This document shows positions 1-6,161 of a stretch of 7,760 bases of DNA, one piece after another; the stretch's first letter is position 1; the number at the start of each line of letters is the position of its first letter. Location of the stretch: positions 1 to 7,760 of the forward strand of contig CAZOQJ010000119.1 in the NCBI GenBank assembly GCA_964581905.1, in the 5' to 3' direction. The translations under genes were made by a program, and so were the position numbers. The notes beneath the pieces are model-generated. The model was not told the origin of the DNA, ran no database searches, and saw nothing but the letters and a program-made list of their open reading frames with translations. Source of the stretch: CAZBWE01 sp964581905 (GTDB taxonomy: Bacteria; Planctomycetota; Phycisphaerae; Sedimentisphaerales; Anaerobacaceae).

Positions 1-470
1 TTTACAACAAAGACACTTTCGAGCTGTTGCGAAAATTCAATTACCCAACCGAGGGGTGGGGTATTACACATGATGGAAACCGGCTGATTATGAGCGATGG
101 GACAGATAAATTGTACTTTCTAAGCCCCGATACATTCGAGGTGCTCGGCAGTATCGAAGTGCGCGACGTAGGTTCGACAAGCTCACTACAAAAAAATACC
201 GTCGTACAGGGGCTCAACGAGTTGGAATACGTCAAAGGGGAAATATACGCAAATATCTGGCCAACAGAACGCATCGTACGAATCGACCCCATGACGGGCC
301 AAGTCGTCGGCTGGATACACATGGGTGGGCTTGCAAGTCTGATGGGTGCGAGCCAGCCAATCGACGTCTTTAATGGAATCGCCTATGATGCTGCCAGCGA
401 CCGATTATTCGTTACCGGGAAACTTTGGCCTAAAATCTTCGAGATAAAACTTGTACCATTAAAGCAATAG
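1..470 (+). CDS. Glutaminyl-peptide cyclotransferase (glutamine cyclotransferase, plant type), 3' part
   Basis: This is the last 155 codons of a gene whose start lies left of the window; the frame is open from base 3 and ends at TAG 468-470. A TTG at 27 is not a believable start, because family-like sequence (YNKDTFELL) continues in frame upstream of it. The protein matches the plant-type glutamine cyclotransferase family (PF05096), a beta-propeller that converts N-terminal glutamine of peptides to pyroglutamate; bacterial members are usually exported. Recognisable family segments are YPTEGWGIT, LIMSDGT.KLYFL.P.TFEVLGSIEVRD, LNELEYV.GEIYANIWPTERIVRIDP and the near C-terminal FVTGKLWPKIFEIKLVP. 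The segment between SIEVRDVG and LNELEY seems about eight residues longer than in members I remember. Any signal peptide would be outside the window. A 41-base gap to the next gene allows co-transcription, but nothing shows a functional link. Family assignment is firm; the substrate is unknown. Confidence 0.9.
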   Translation, partial: YNKDTFELLRKFNYPTEGWGITHDGNRLIMSDGTDKLYFLSPDTFEVLGSIEVRDVGSTSSLQKNTVVQGLNELEYVKGEIYANIWPTERIVRIDPMTGQVVGWIHMGGLASLMGASQPIDVFNGIAYDAASDRLFVTGKLWPKIFEIKLVPLKQ

Positions 471-511
471 TATTAACGATAAGTATACCTAAAACAGAAC
501 TGGAATAGCTT

Positions 512-1546
512 ATGAAAGCAGTTGTACTAACCGGCATAAAACAAATGGAAGTAAGGGATGTGCCGGAGCCGAACATTCAAAAAGATACCGACGTCCTGCT
601 GAAAATCGAAATGGTGGGCGTCTGCGGCTCCGATGTGCATTACTATGAGACCGGCAGAATCGGCTCACAAATCGTTGAGTATCCCTATATCACAGGGCAT
701 GAATGCTCCGCTACGGTTAAAGCTATCGGCAGCTCAGTTACCCATGTCAAAGTCGGCGACGCTGTAGCCGTTGACCCAGCAACATCCTGTCATAATTGCG
801 TTCAATGCAAACTGGGAAGAGAAAATACCTGCTATAATCTGGGCTTTCTTGGGACACCCGGCCAGGCAGAAGGCTGCCTGTGTGAATATATTGTGATGCC
901 TGAAGAATGCTGCTATCCGACCAACGGGACAATTACTCTCGAGCAAGCTGCCCTGTGTGAGCCATTGTCTATCGGTGCATATTCCGTCAAACAGGCAAAC
1001 CTGTCAGAAAATGCCAACATCGCAATCCTCGGTGCCGGCCCAATCGGTCTATGCACCCTTGTCAGTGCAAAAGCTGAGAACCCGAATGCCTGCTATATGA
1101 CTGAAAAAATCGAAGAGCGCATCGAGGCGGCTAAAAAAGCCGGTGCGACCTGGGTCGGAAATCCCGATAAGCAGGATATTGTCAAAGAAATTCTTAAGCG
1201 GCAACCCGATGGAGTGGATGTCGCATTCGAATGTGCAGGCCAGCAGGAAACAATCGACCAGTGTGTCGAGCTGCTCAGGCCAGGCGGTAAGCTAATCCTT
1301 ATCGGCATTCCACGTTTTGAAAGAATCTCTTTGGCCATCGACAAAATACGCAGAAAAGAAATCACAATTATAAATATCAGAAGGCAAAACAAATGTGTGC
1401 AAAAGGCCATCGATTTGATTGCTTCGGCGCAGGTCAACGTTGACTTTATGATAACGCACAGGTTCACGCTCGAACAAACTCAGGATGCCTTTGATATGGT
1501 CGCAGAATATCGCGATGGCGTAGTTAAAGCACTAATCGAAGTTTGA
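512..1546 (+). CDS. Zinc-dependent medium-chain dehydrogenase, sorbitol/polyol dehydrogenase-like
   Basis: A 344-residue member of the zinc-containing medium-chain dehydrogenase/reductase superfamily, of normal length. The N-terminal GroES-like domain has the catalytic zinc ligand C38 (VGVCGSDVHYY), H63-E64 (GHE) and E150 (CEPLS). Structural zinc cysteines are C93, C96, C99 and C107 in the usual C-x2-C-x2-C-x7-C spacing. The Rossmann domain begins with GAGPIG (174-179), and an acidic E198 at the end of the second strand favours NAD over NADP. The Rossmann-fold end has LRPGGKLILIGIP, followed by an RRKE segment typical of sorbitol, xylitol and related polyol dehydrogenases. Reaction: NAD-dependent oxidation of a secondary alcohol of a sugar alcohol or similar compound, in the cytoplasm. 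The exact substrate (sorbitol, xylitol, threonine, galactitol) cannot be read from sequence. The ATG at 512 fits the family N-terminus MKAVVLTG, but its Shine-Dalgarno (TGGA, 501-504) is weak. It is separated from cinA by one base. Confidence 0.9.
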   Translation: MKAVVLTGIKQMEVRDVPEPNIQKDTDVLLKIEMVGVCGSDVHYYETGRIGSQIVEYPYITGHECSATVKAIGSSVTHVKVGDAVAVDPATSCHNCVQCKLGRENTCYNLGFLGTPGQAEGCLCEYIVMPEECCYPTNGTITLEQAALCEPLSIGAYSVKQANLSENANIAILGAGPIGLCTLVSAKAENPNACYMTEKIEERIEAAKKAGATWVGNPDKQDIVKEILKRQPDGVDVAFECAGQQETIDQCVELLRPGGKLILIGIPRFERISLAIDKIRRKEITIINIRRQNKCVQKAIDLIASAQVNVDFMITHRFTLEQTQDAFDMVAEYRDGVVKALIEV

Positions 1547-1547
1547 A

Positions 1548-2798
1548 ATGAAAAAGGCAAGTATTGTCAGTATCGGCAATGAACTTCTTACAGGTCAAAC
1601 AGTAAGCACAAACAGTGCATACTTAGGTGAAAAATTACTTTCAATCGGCATACCAGTTGTCAGCTCTTATACTATCGGTGATGATATAGACTCAATCGTG
1701 CGGGCGTTTAATCTGGCAGCCGATGACGCTGATATAATTCTGGCAACCGGAGGACTCGGCCCAACCGATGATGACTTGACCCGACAGGCGCTGGCAAAAT
1801 TCCTTGGCGTCGATTTGCAATTGCAAGATGAACTTCTACAAAAAATAGAGAATTTCTTCGCCAGCAGAGAACACCAAATGCCTGAAAATAATAAGGTCCA
1901 GGCATATATACCAGCAGGTGCGAAAGCCATCGAAAACAATCTTGGCACAGCTCCGGGCATTATGGCCCGAGTAAGGGCGGTTCGCGAACCGCCCCTACTT
2001 ATTGCTTTACCCGGTGTGCCATCGGAGATGAAGCAGATGTTTGAAGAATCCGTTCTGCCGGAGCTACAAAAACTGGCCGTTAGCCAAGCCGTGGTAATAC
2101 GAAAACTAAAATGTTTCGGGGCAGGCGAATCGAACATCGCTGAATTACTCGGACCAGCAATGCAGCGAGGCAGAAATCCTCTTATAAATTGTACTGTGGA
2201 CTGCGGTGTAATCACATTGACAATCATCGCTACCGCAAAAACTAAAAACCAGGCCCAGCAGATGGCCGAGGAAGACGAAAAATCGCTGTGTGACAGACTC
2301 GGAGAGCTAATCTACGGCAGAGGCGAACAAACTATCGCTGAAGTTGTCGGCGAAAAATTAGCCCAGCAGAAAAAAACGCTTGCCGTAGCTGAATCCTGTA
2401 CAGGCGGGACGTTAGCAAAGCTGCTTACCGACATACCCGGAGCAAGCAGGTATTTCACATACGGCTGGGTTACCTACAGCAATACGGCTAAAACTACGGA
2501 GTTCGGCGTACCAGCAGAGTTAATAGAAAAACAGGGAGCCGTAAGTGAGCAGGTCGCCAAAGCTATGGCTCAATGTGCCAGGAAAAAAGCTGCAACAGAT
2601 TTTGCCATCGCTATAACCGGCATAGCTGGTCCAACCGGCGCAAGTAAACAGAAACCAGTTGGCTTAGTATACATTAGTGTGGACTCCGTCAACGGGACCG
2701 AAACTAAGCGAATTATCTTTTCACAAGACAGGGGTTCAATACGGCTTCGGGCGGCTCAAACAGCAATAAATATGCTCCGGTCAAAACTGAAGAATTGA
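1548..2798 (+). CDS. cinA: CinA family protein: molybdopterin-binding-like domain plus NMN amidohydrolase (PncC) domain
   Basis: A full-length 416-residue CinA. Residues 1-170 form the MoCF/COG1058 domain, with IGNELLTGQTVSTNSAYL (9-26), ATGGLGPTDDDLT (66-78) and ALPGVPSEMKQMF (153-165). In CinA proteins this domain acts as a nucleotide (ADP-ribose) pyrophosphatase. Residues about 260-416 form the CinA C-terminal domain, which deamidates nicotinamide mononucleotide in pyridine nucleotide salvage. It carries the active-site signature AESCTGG (281-287), then YSNTAK (310-315) and ITGIAGPTG (356-364). Historic naming links cinA with competence, and no recA follows here. The start ATG lies one base after the dehydrogenase stop, pointing to translational coupling; only a weak GAAG precedes it. 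Oddity: codons 142-150 are encoded by a GC-rich palindrome, making the stretch between APG (135-137) and LPG (154-156) 16 residues, against about 12 in homologues I recall. The frame is kept and both domains look intact, so the protein is probably functional. Confidence 0.95.
   Translation: MKKASIVSIGNELLTGQTVSTNSAYLGEKLLSIGIPVVSSYTIGDDIDSIVRAFNLAADDADIILATGGLGPTDDDLTRQALAKFLGVDLQLQDELLQKIENFFASREHQMPENNKVQAYIPAGAKAIENNLGTAPGIMARVRAVREPPLLIALPGVPSEMKQMFEESVLPELQKLAVSQAVVIRKLKCFGAGESNIAELLGPAMQRGRNPLINCTVDCGVITLTIIATAKTKNQAQQMAEEDEKSLCDRLGELIYGRGEQTIAEVVGEKLAQQKKTLAVAESCTGGTLAKLLTDIPGASRYFTYGWVTYSNTAKTTEFGVPAELIEKQGAVSEQVAKAMAQCARKKAATDFAIAITGIAGPTGASKQKPVGLVYISVDSVNGTETKRIIFSQDRGSIRLRAAQTAINMLRSKLKN
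1970..1999. repeat. GC-rich near-perfect palindrome inside cinA, candidate mobile palindromic repeat
   Basis: Bases 1970-1999 pair with themselves at 14 of 15 positions around a centre between 1984 and 1985; the only mismatch is A1974 against C1995. The inner 20 bases, GGGCGGTTCGCGAACCGCCC (1975-1994), are a perfect palindrome. The block is much richer in GC than the surrounding gene and is read in frame as VRAVREPPL (cinA codons 142-150). It sits exactly where CinA homologues have a shorter, variable turn. The form (GTA-GGGCGG ... CCGCCC-TAC ends) resembles dispersed palindromic repeats of environmental bacterial genomes. No second copy exists in this window, so the repeat status is inference. 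Confidence 0.6.
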
Positions 2799-2823
2799 CT
2801 AACTATCTCGATTATGGTATAAT
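2795..2823 (+). promoter_or_regulatory. Sigma70-type extended -10 promoter for pilB-pilT, overlapping the cinA stop
   Basis: The -35 box TTGACT (2795-2800) contains the cinA stop codon TGA (2796-2798). A 17-base spacer leads to a perfect -10 box TATAAT (2818-2823) preceded by TG at 2815-2816, giving an extended -10 (TGGTATAAT). The expected start of transcription is near 2830, only about 9 bases before the pilB ATG at 2839. This would give the pilus motor genes their own transcription, independent of the dehydrogenase-cinA transcript. Confidence 0.72.
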
Positions 2824-2838
2824 AGACGCTGGGTTAGT

Positions 2839-4581
2839 ATGGCGAAATCACGCAAACATTTAGGTGAAATTCTTTTCAAAGCCGGTCTGGTTAAAAAGCA
2901 GGCCCTCATCGATGCCATAAAGACTTCAAAGGCCAAGAAGAAACGGCTGGGAGAGGTATTAGTTGAGCTGGGGCTGATAGATGAAGATACTCTCACTAAG
3001 GCAATCGCAAAGCAATTCGGCCTGAAGTACGTAAACCTGGATAAAACTAACATTCCATCCGACGCAATGAACCTTATCCCGGAAGACCTTATAAAAAAGC
3101 ACAATGTCCTGCCCCTGGGTATGGATAACGGCCGATTGAAAGTTATTATCAGCGACCCCATGAACTTAGACATGATGGATGCCATTAGATTCCGCTCAAA
3201 CGCCGAGCTGGAGTGCTATCTCGCAAATCCCGTAAAAATTCGTTCGTATATACAGGACTCGTACGATAAAGTAGAAACACAAGAAGACGACCGCCTAAAA
3301 CACAGTATTGATGCAACTGCTGCCGAGCTTGCCGAGGCCGGCCATGAGTTACAAGCTGAAACGCTCCTCGCACAGGCAAAAGGCGGCGACCAGGAAGGCC
3401 CCATTATCAAACTGGTAAACCTGATAATTGATAGCGCCTATCACATGCGGGCCAGCGATATACACCTTGAGCCAATGGCCGACAGAGTACGCATACGATA
3501 CCGTGTCGATGGTGTCTGCCTGGAAAAAGACAATATCCCCAAGAATATGCAGGCGGCGCTGACTACGCGACTGAAAATTCTATCCGGAATGGATATTGCG
3601 GAAAAAAGATTGCCTCAGGACGGCCGTATTAAACGTAATATTGCAGGCCAAGACATCGATTTTCGAGTCTCGGCCTTACCGGGTTACCACGGAGAAAGCG
3701 TGGTATTGCGTATTCTACGACCCGATTCGGTAAATATCGGCATCAGCGCGCTCGGTTTCGAACAGGACCATTATGAGCAGTTTCAGCGGATAATCAAAAG
3801 ACCCAACGGCATCTTTTTGGTTACAGGCCCCACTGGTAGTGGCAAAACAACGACCCTTTACGCAGCACTGCAGGAACTTAATAAGCCGGACAAAAAAATC
3901 ATAACCGCTGAGGACCCTGTGGAATACAACTTTGCCGGAATGAACCAATGTCAGGTCAGAGATGAAATCGGATTGACATTTTCGAGGATTCTTAGAGCAA
4001 TGCTGAGGCAGGCCCCTAATATCATACTCATCGGCGAAATTCGCGACCATGATGTCGCAGATATCGCAATTCAGGCAGCCCTTACAGGCCATCTGGTTTT
4101 CAGCACTTTGCACACCAATGATGCACCAAGCGCAATTGCACGTCTGATAGATATGGGCGTCAAACCCTTTCTCGTGGCAAGCTCAATACAGGCCATTATG
4201 GCCCAGCGGCTTGTGAGAGTCATCTGCAGTAAGTGCAAAGTAGTTGATAAAAATCCAGACCCACACCAAATGCGATTGCTCGATATTAGCCCCGAAGATA
4301 TTGAAAAGCGCCCCATCTACAAAGGGGCTGGATGTTCTCACTGCCAGCATACCGGCTACAAAGGACGAATCGCTATATTTGAGATGTTTGAAATGAACAA
4401 CGAAATTAGAGAACTGGCCTTTACAAAGGCCCCCACCGGCGAATTGAGAAAGGCAGCCCAAGCAAGCGGAATGAGAACGCTAAGGGATGATGGGATAGCC
4501 AAAATATTCAAGGGAACAACCACACCAGATGAAGTGGTAAGAATAACGCAGACAGAAATGGAAAAGGCTTTAGCAGAATAA
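2839..4581 (+). CDS. pilB: PilB/GspE-type assembly ATPase with MshEN N-terminal domain
   Basis: A 580-residue hexameric traffic ATPase that powers pilus or pseudopilus assembly at the inner membrane. Residues 7-59 form an MshEN-type domain: two 24-residue motifs (HLGEILFKAGL... and RLGEVLVELGL...) with a five-residue spacer (31-35). The rest of the N-domain (about 60-145) and a short linker lead to the N2 domain (RASDIHLEPM, about 204-213). The ATPase core has Walker A GPTGSGKT (330-337), Asp box ITAEDPVEY (355-363), Walker B region IILIGEIRD (395-403) and His box TGHLVFSTLHT (416-426). Zinc-finger cysteine pairs C463/C466 and C499/C502 are characteristic of PilB/GspE and absent from PilT. 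The ATG at 2839 is the only plausible start: an in-frame TAA lies at 2800-2802 and no ATG, GTG or TTG lies between. There is no clear Shine-Dalgarno and the predicted leader is very short. Oddity: RQAPN (390-394) replaces the commoner RQDPD before Walker B. The adjacent pilT favours type IV pili over type II secretion. Confidence 0.93.
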   Translation: MAKSRKHLGEILFKAGLVKKQALIDAIKTSKAKKKRLGEVLVELGLIDEDTLTKAIAKQFGLKYVNLDKTNIPSDAMNLIPEDLIKKHNVLPLGMDNGRLKVIISDPMNLDMMDAIRFRSNAELECYLANPVKIRSYIQDSYDKVETQEDDRLKHSIDATAAELAEAGHELQAETLLAQAKGGDQEGPIIKLVNLIIDSAYHMRASDIHLEPMADRVRIRYRVDGVCLEKDNIPKNMQAALTTRLKILSGMDIAEKRLPQDGRIKRNIAGQDIDFRVSALPGYHGESVVLRILRPDSVNIGISALGFEQDHYEQFQRIIKRPNGIFLVTGPTGSGKTTTLYAALQELNKPDKKIITAEDPVEYNFAGMNQCQVRDEIGLTFSRILRAMLRQAPNIILIGEIRDHDVADIAIQAALTGHLVFSTLHTNDAPSAIARLIDMGVKPFLVASSIQAIMAQRLVRVICSKCKVVDKNPDPHQMRLLDISPEDIEKRPIYKGAGCSHCQHTGYKGRIAIFEMFEMNNEIRELAFTKAPTGELRKAAQASGMRTLRDDGIAKIFKGTTTPDEVVRITQTEMEKALAE

Positions 4582-4602
4582 ACAGTTATTGAGGACTTTT
4601 AA

Positions 4603-5751
4603 ATGGCAACAGTTAATATGGACAGATTACTCCAGGCCTGTGTTGCACAGGGTGCTTCAGATGTACATCTTGTTGTGGGCAGACAACCAGTTTTGAGGCT
4701 CGACGGCCGGCTCAGGTCACTGGAAACCAAGGTTCTTGAACCTGATGATACAACAGCTTTAATGAAAAGCATCACTCCAGACCGAAATCAACAAGAGCTT
4801 CAGGAAGAAGGCGGAACCGACTTTGGTTTTGCATTCGGCGACCAAGGCAGATTTCGTGTCTCCATATTTCGACAAAAGGGTAACATTTCGCTGGTCTTAC
4901 GTCTTATACCAAGCAAAATGTTGACTTTTGAGGAAATAGGTCTACCCAAGCTTTGTGTCGCTTTGTGCCGTAGGCCGAGAGGCCTGTTTTTGGTCACAGG
5001 ACCAACCGGATGCGGCAAAACTACTACCTTGGCATGTATGATAAACTATATTAACGAAAACTTTGACCGGCATATTGTAACTGTTGAAGAACCGATAGAA
5101 TATTATCACCCACATAAAAAATCTATTCTTAATCAGCGGGAAGTCGGTGTTGATGTCCCGAGCTTTGGCGAGGCGCTAAGACGCGTTTTAAGAATGGACC
5201 CGGATGTAATTCTCGTCGGTGAATTGCGGGATTTGGAAACGATTGAATCAGCCATTAGAGCCGCGGAAACAGGCCACCTCGTCTTCAGCACCGTCCATAC
5301 AACAAGCGCTGCAGGAACAATTACCAGACTGATAGATGTCTTTCCCGTAGACCAACAAGAGCAAATTCGTATTCAGTTAAGTGGTAACTTAATAGCGGTC
5401 TTGAGTCAGGTCCTGTGTCCATTGGCTACCGGCAGAGGAAGAATTGCTGCCTATGAGTTTATGGTCGTAACTCCTGCAATTGCAAATCTTATCCGTGAAA
5501 ACAAGACTTATCGAATCGATTCCAGCATCCAAACAGGCAAAAAGTTGGGAATGCAGCTTCTCGATGAGCACCTCTGGCAGCTTTATGATATCGGCAAAAT
5601 CACCCTCGAAGAGATGCTTGACCATGCCCGCCAACCAGGCGATTTGCAGGATAAAGCAATGGCCAAATTACAAACCATGAAGGGCAAGGGAAAGAGAAAA
5701 GCAAAGGCCAAGGAGGAAATGGAAGACTTAGGACCGATTCTAAGAACATAA
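4603..5751 (+). CDS. pilT: PilT-type twitching motility retraction ATPase
   Basis: A 382-residue PilT-family hexameric ATPase, which depolymerises type IV pilin filaments for retraction, twitching and DNA uptake. The short N-terminal domain begins LLQACVAQGASDVHLVVGRQPVLRLDG, as in PilT, without the MshEN region of PilB. The core shows Walker A GPTGCGKT (133-140), Walker B region VILVGELRDLETI (202-214), the PilT signature AIRAAETGHLVFSTVHT (218-232 with the His box) and the C-terminal IANLIRENKTYRIDSSIQTGKKLGMQLLDEHL. Zinc-finger cysteine pairs are absent, as expected for PilT. Oddities: the Asp box reads VEEPIEY (161-167), with E163 where aspartate is usual, and the C-terminus (about 359-382) is a lysine-rich tail not usual in the family. 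The stop of pilB is 21 bases upstream, and a Shine-Dalgarno GAGGA (4591-4595) lies 7 bases before the ATG, so it is translated from the pilB transcript. PilU is the main alternative. Confidence 0.93.
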   Translation: MATVNMDRLLQACVAQGASDVHLVVGRQPVLRLDGRLRSLETKVLEPDDTTALMKSITPDRNQQELQEEGGTDFGFAFGDQGRFRVSIFRQKGNISLVLRLIPSKMLTFEEIGLPKLCVALCRRPRGLFLVTGPTGCGKTTTLACMINYINENFDRHIVTVEEPIEYYHPHKKSILNQREVGVDVPSFGEALRRVLRMDPDVILVGELRDLETIESAIRAAETGHLVFSTVHTTSAAGTITRLIDVFPVDQQEQIRIQLSGNLIAVLSQVLCPLATGRGRIAAYEFMVVTPAIANLIRENKTYRIDSSIQTGKKLGMQLLDEHLWQLYDIGKITLEEMLDHARQPGDLQDKAMAKLQTMKGKGKRKAKAKEEMEDLGPILRT

Positions 5752-5767
5752 TCCGTGAGCTTCCGTC

Positions 5768-5790
5768 CCAGAAATGCTTAGCTGGTTTTT
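5768..5790 (+). terminator. Weak hairpin plus T-run after pilT, possible intrinsic terminator
   Basis: CCAG (5768-5771) pairs with CTGG (5782-5785) across a ten-base loop and is followed directly by five T (5786-5790). It begins 17 bases after the pilT stop, a reasonable position. A four-pair stem is too short for an efficient intrinsic terminator, so it may at most act as a pause site ahead of the G-poor zone downstream. Confidence 0.2.
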
Positions 5791-6088
5791 CCTAAACCTT
5801 GTCAACTCTTAAAAATTTTAAATTTTTCTATCAAACCTCTATTTCCTTTTTTTTGATACGCTTATTTTTTTATATAATTCCCCCAAATTGACCAATCTCA
5901 CACATAAGCTCTTTAATTCTATACCCTTATATTACCACTAAAGCCCTTCTTTATCGAACCATTCCCCATTAATAACCATCTTTTTCACTGAAAAACAAGG
6001 ATTGCCATATTCACCTAAATCCCTATTATTTAGCTAAAAACGAGCACTCTAAAAGTCCCAATAACCATATGTCTAATCTATAATTTAT

Positions 6089-6117
6089 TTGCTAAAAAGC
6101 TTTTAATGTGATATAAT
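6089..6117 (+). promoter_or_regulatory. Sigma70-type extended -10 promoter for the second pilB
   Basis: The -35 box TTGCTA (6089-6094, four of six consensus positions) and a perfect -10 box TATAAT (6112-6117) are separated by 17 bases, and TG at 6109-6110 makes an extended -10 (TGATATAAT). The expected transcription start is near 6124, giving a leader of about 38 bases with a good Shine-Dalgarno. The spacer contains the perfect palindrome AAAAGCTTTT (6095-6104), which could be an operator or chance. The core closely parallels the promoter before the first pilB. Confidence 0.65.
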
Positions 6118-6148
6118 ACAATAGGTTTGAAAGAAACTGTTAGTTAAT

Positions 6149-6154
6149 AGGAGA
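6149..6154 (+). promoter_or_regulatory. Shine-Dalgarno of the second pilB
   Basis: AGGAGA lies 7 bases before the ATG at 6162, the best ribosome binding site in the window. It fixes the start of the gene, which otherwise has a non-conserved N-terminal extension of about 18 residues before the LGRILIKMG motif. Confidence 0.8.
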
Positions 6155-6161
6155 AACACAA

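Larger units (their letters stand above)
5752..6161. other. 410-base AT-rich, strongly G-depleted intergenic region
   Basis: No convincing gene lies here on either strand. Between 5791 and 6090 I count 16 G and 73 C on the + strand in 300 bases, about 30% GC with a C-over-G skew near -0.64. Such C-rich, G-poor RNA just after a coding region is the classic appearance of a Rho-utilisation zone, so termination of the pilB-pilT transcript here is the favoured reading. Only weak hairpins are visible: CCAG/CTGG (5768-5785) before T5 (5786-5790), GGTTT/AAACC (5784-5798) and an AT-only AAAAATTT/AAATTTTT (5811-5827). Near the right end are the palindrome TTTAGCTAAA (6029-6038) and the pilB-2 promoter. 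On the minus strand a short protein-like run without an RBS could be a gene remnant. Confidence 0.6.

Noticed and set aside
27..29. TTG as start of the glutamine cyclotransferase
   Set aside because: The frame is open to the left edge and the upstream codons read as family sequence (YNKDTFEL), so the gene begins outside the window.
471..511. Promoter in the gap between the cyclotransferase and the dehydrogenase
   Set aside because: AT-rich pieces such as TATACCT are present, but no -35/-10 pair with acceptable spacing stands out in 41 bases.
1667..2227. 186-codon open frame on the minus strand inside cinA
   Set aside because: It lies wholly antisense to a well-conserved gene, has an unlikely composition and no ribosome binding site or family likeness. 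It is explained by codon bias of cinA.
2799..3185. 128-codon minus-strand open frame antisense to the start of the first pilB
   Set aside because: It overlaps the conserved MshEN coding region and shows no protein family features.
3715..4113. 132-codon minus-strand open frame inside the first pilB
   Set aside because: It is a shadow of the conserved ATPase core; the composition is not protein-like for a real gene and no start signals are present.
5811..5827. AAAAATTT/AAATTTTT inverted repeat as a terminator
   Set aside because: The stem is AT-only with a one-base loop and would not be stable enough; such motifs are expected by chance in a region of about 70% AT.
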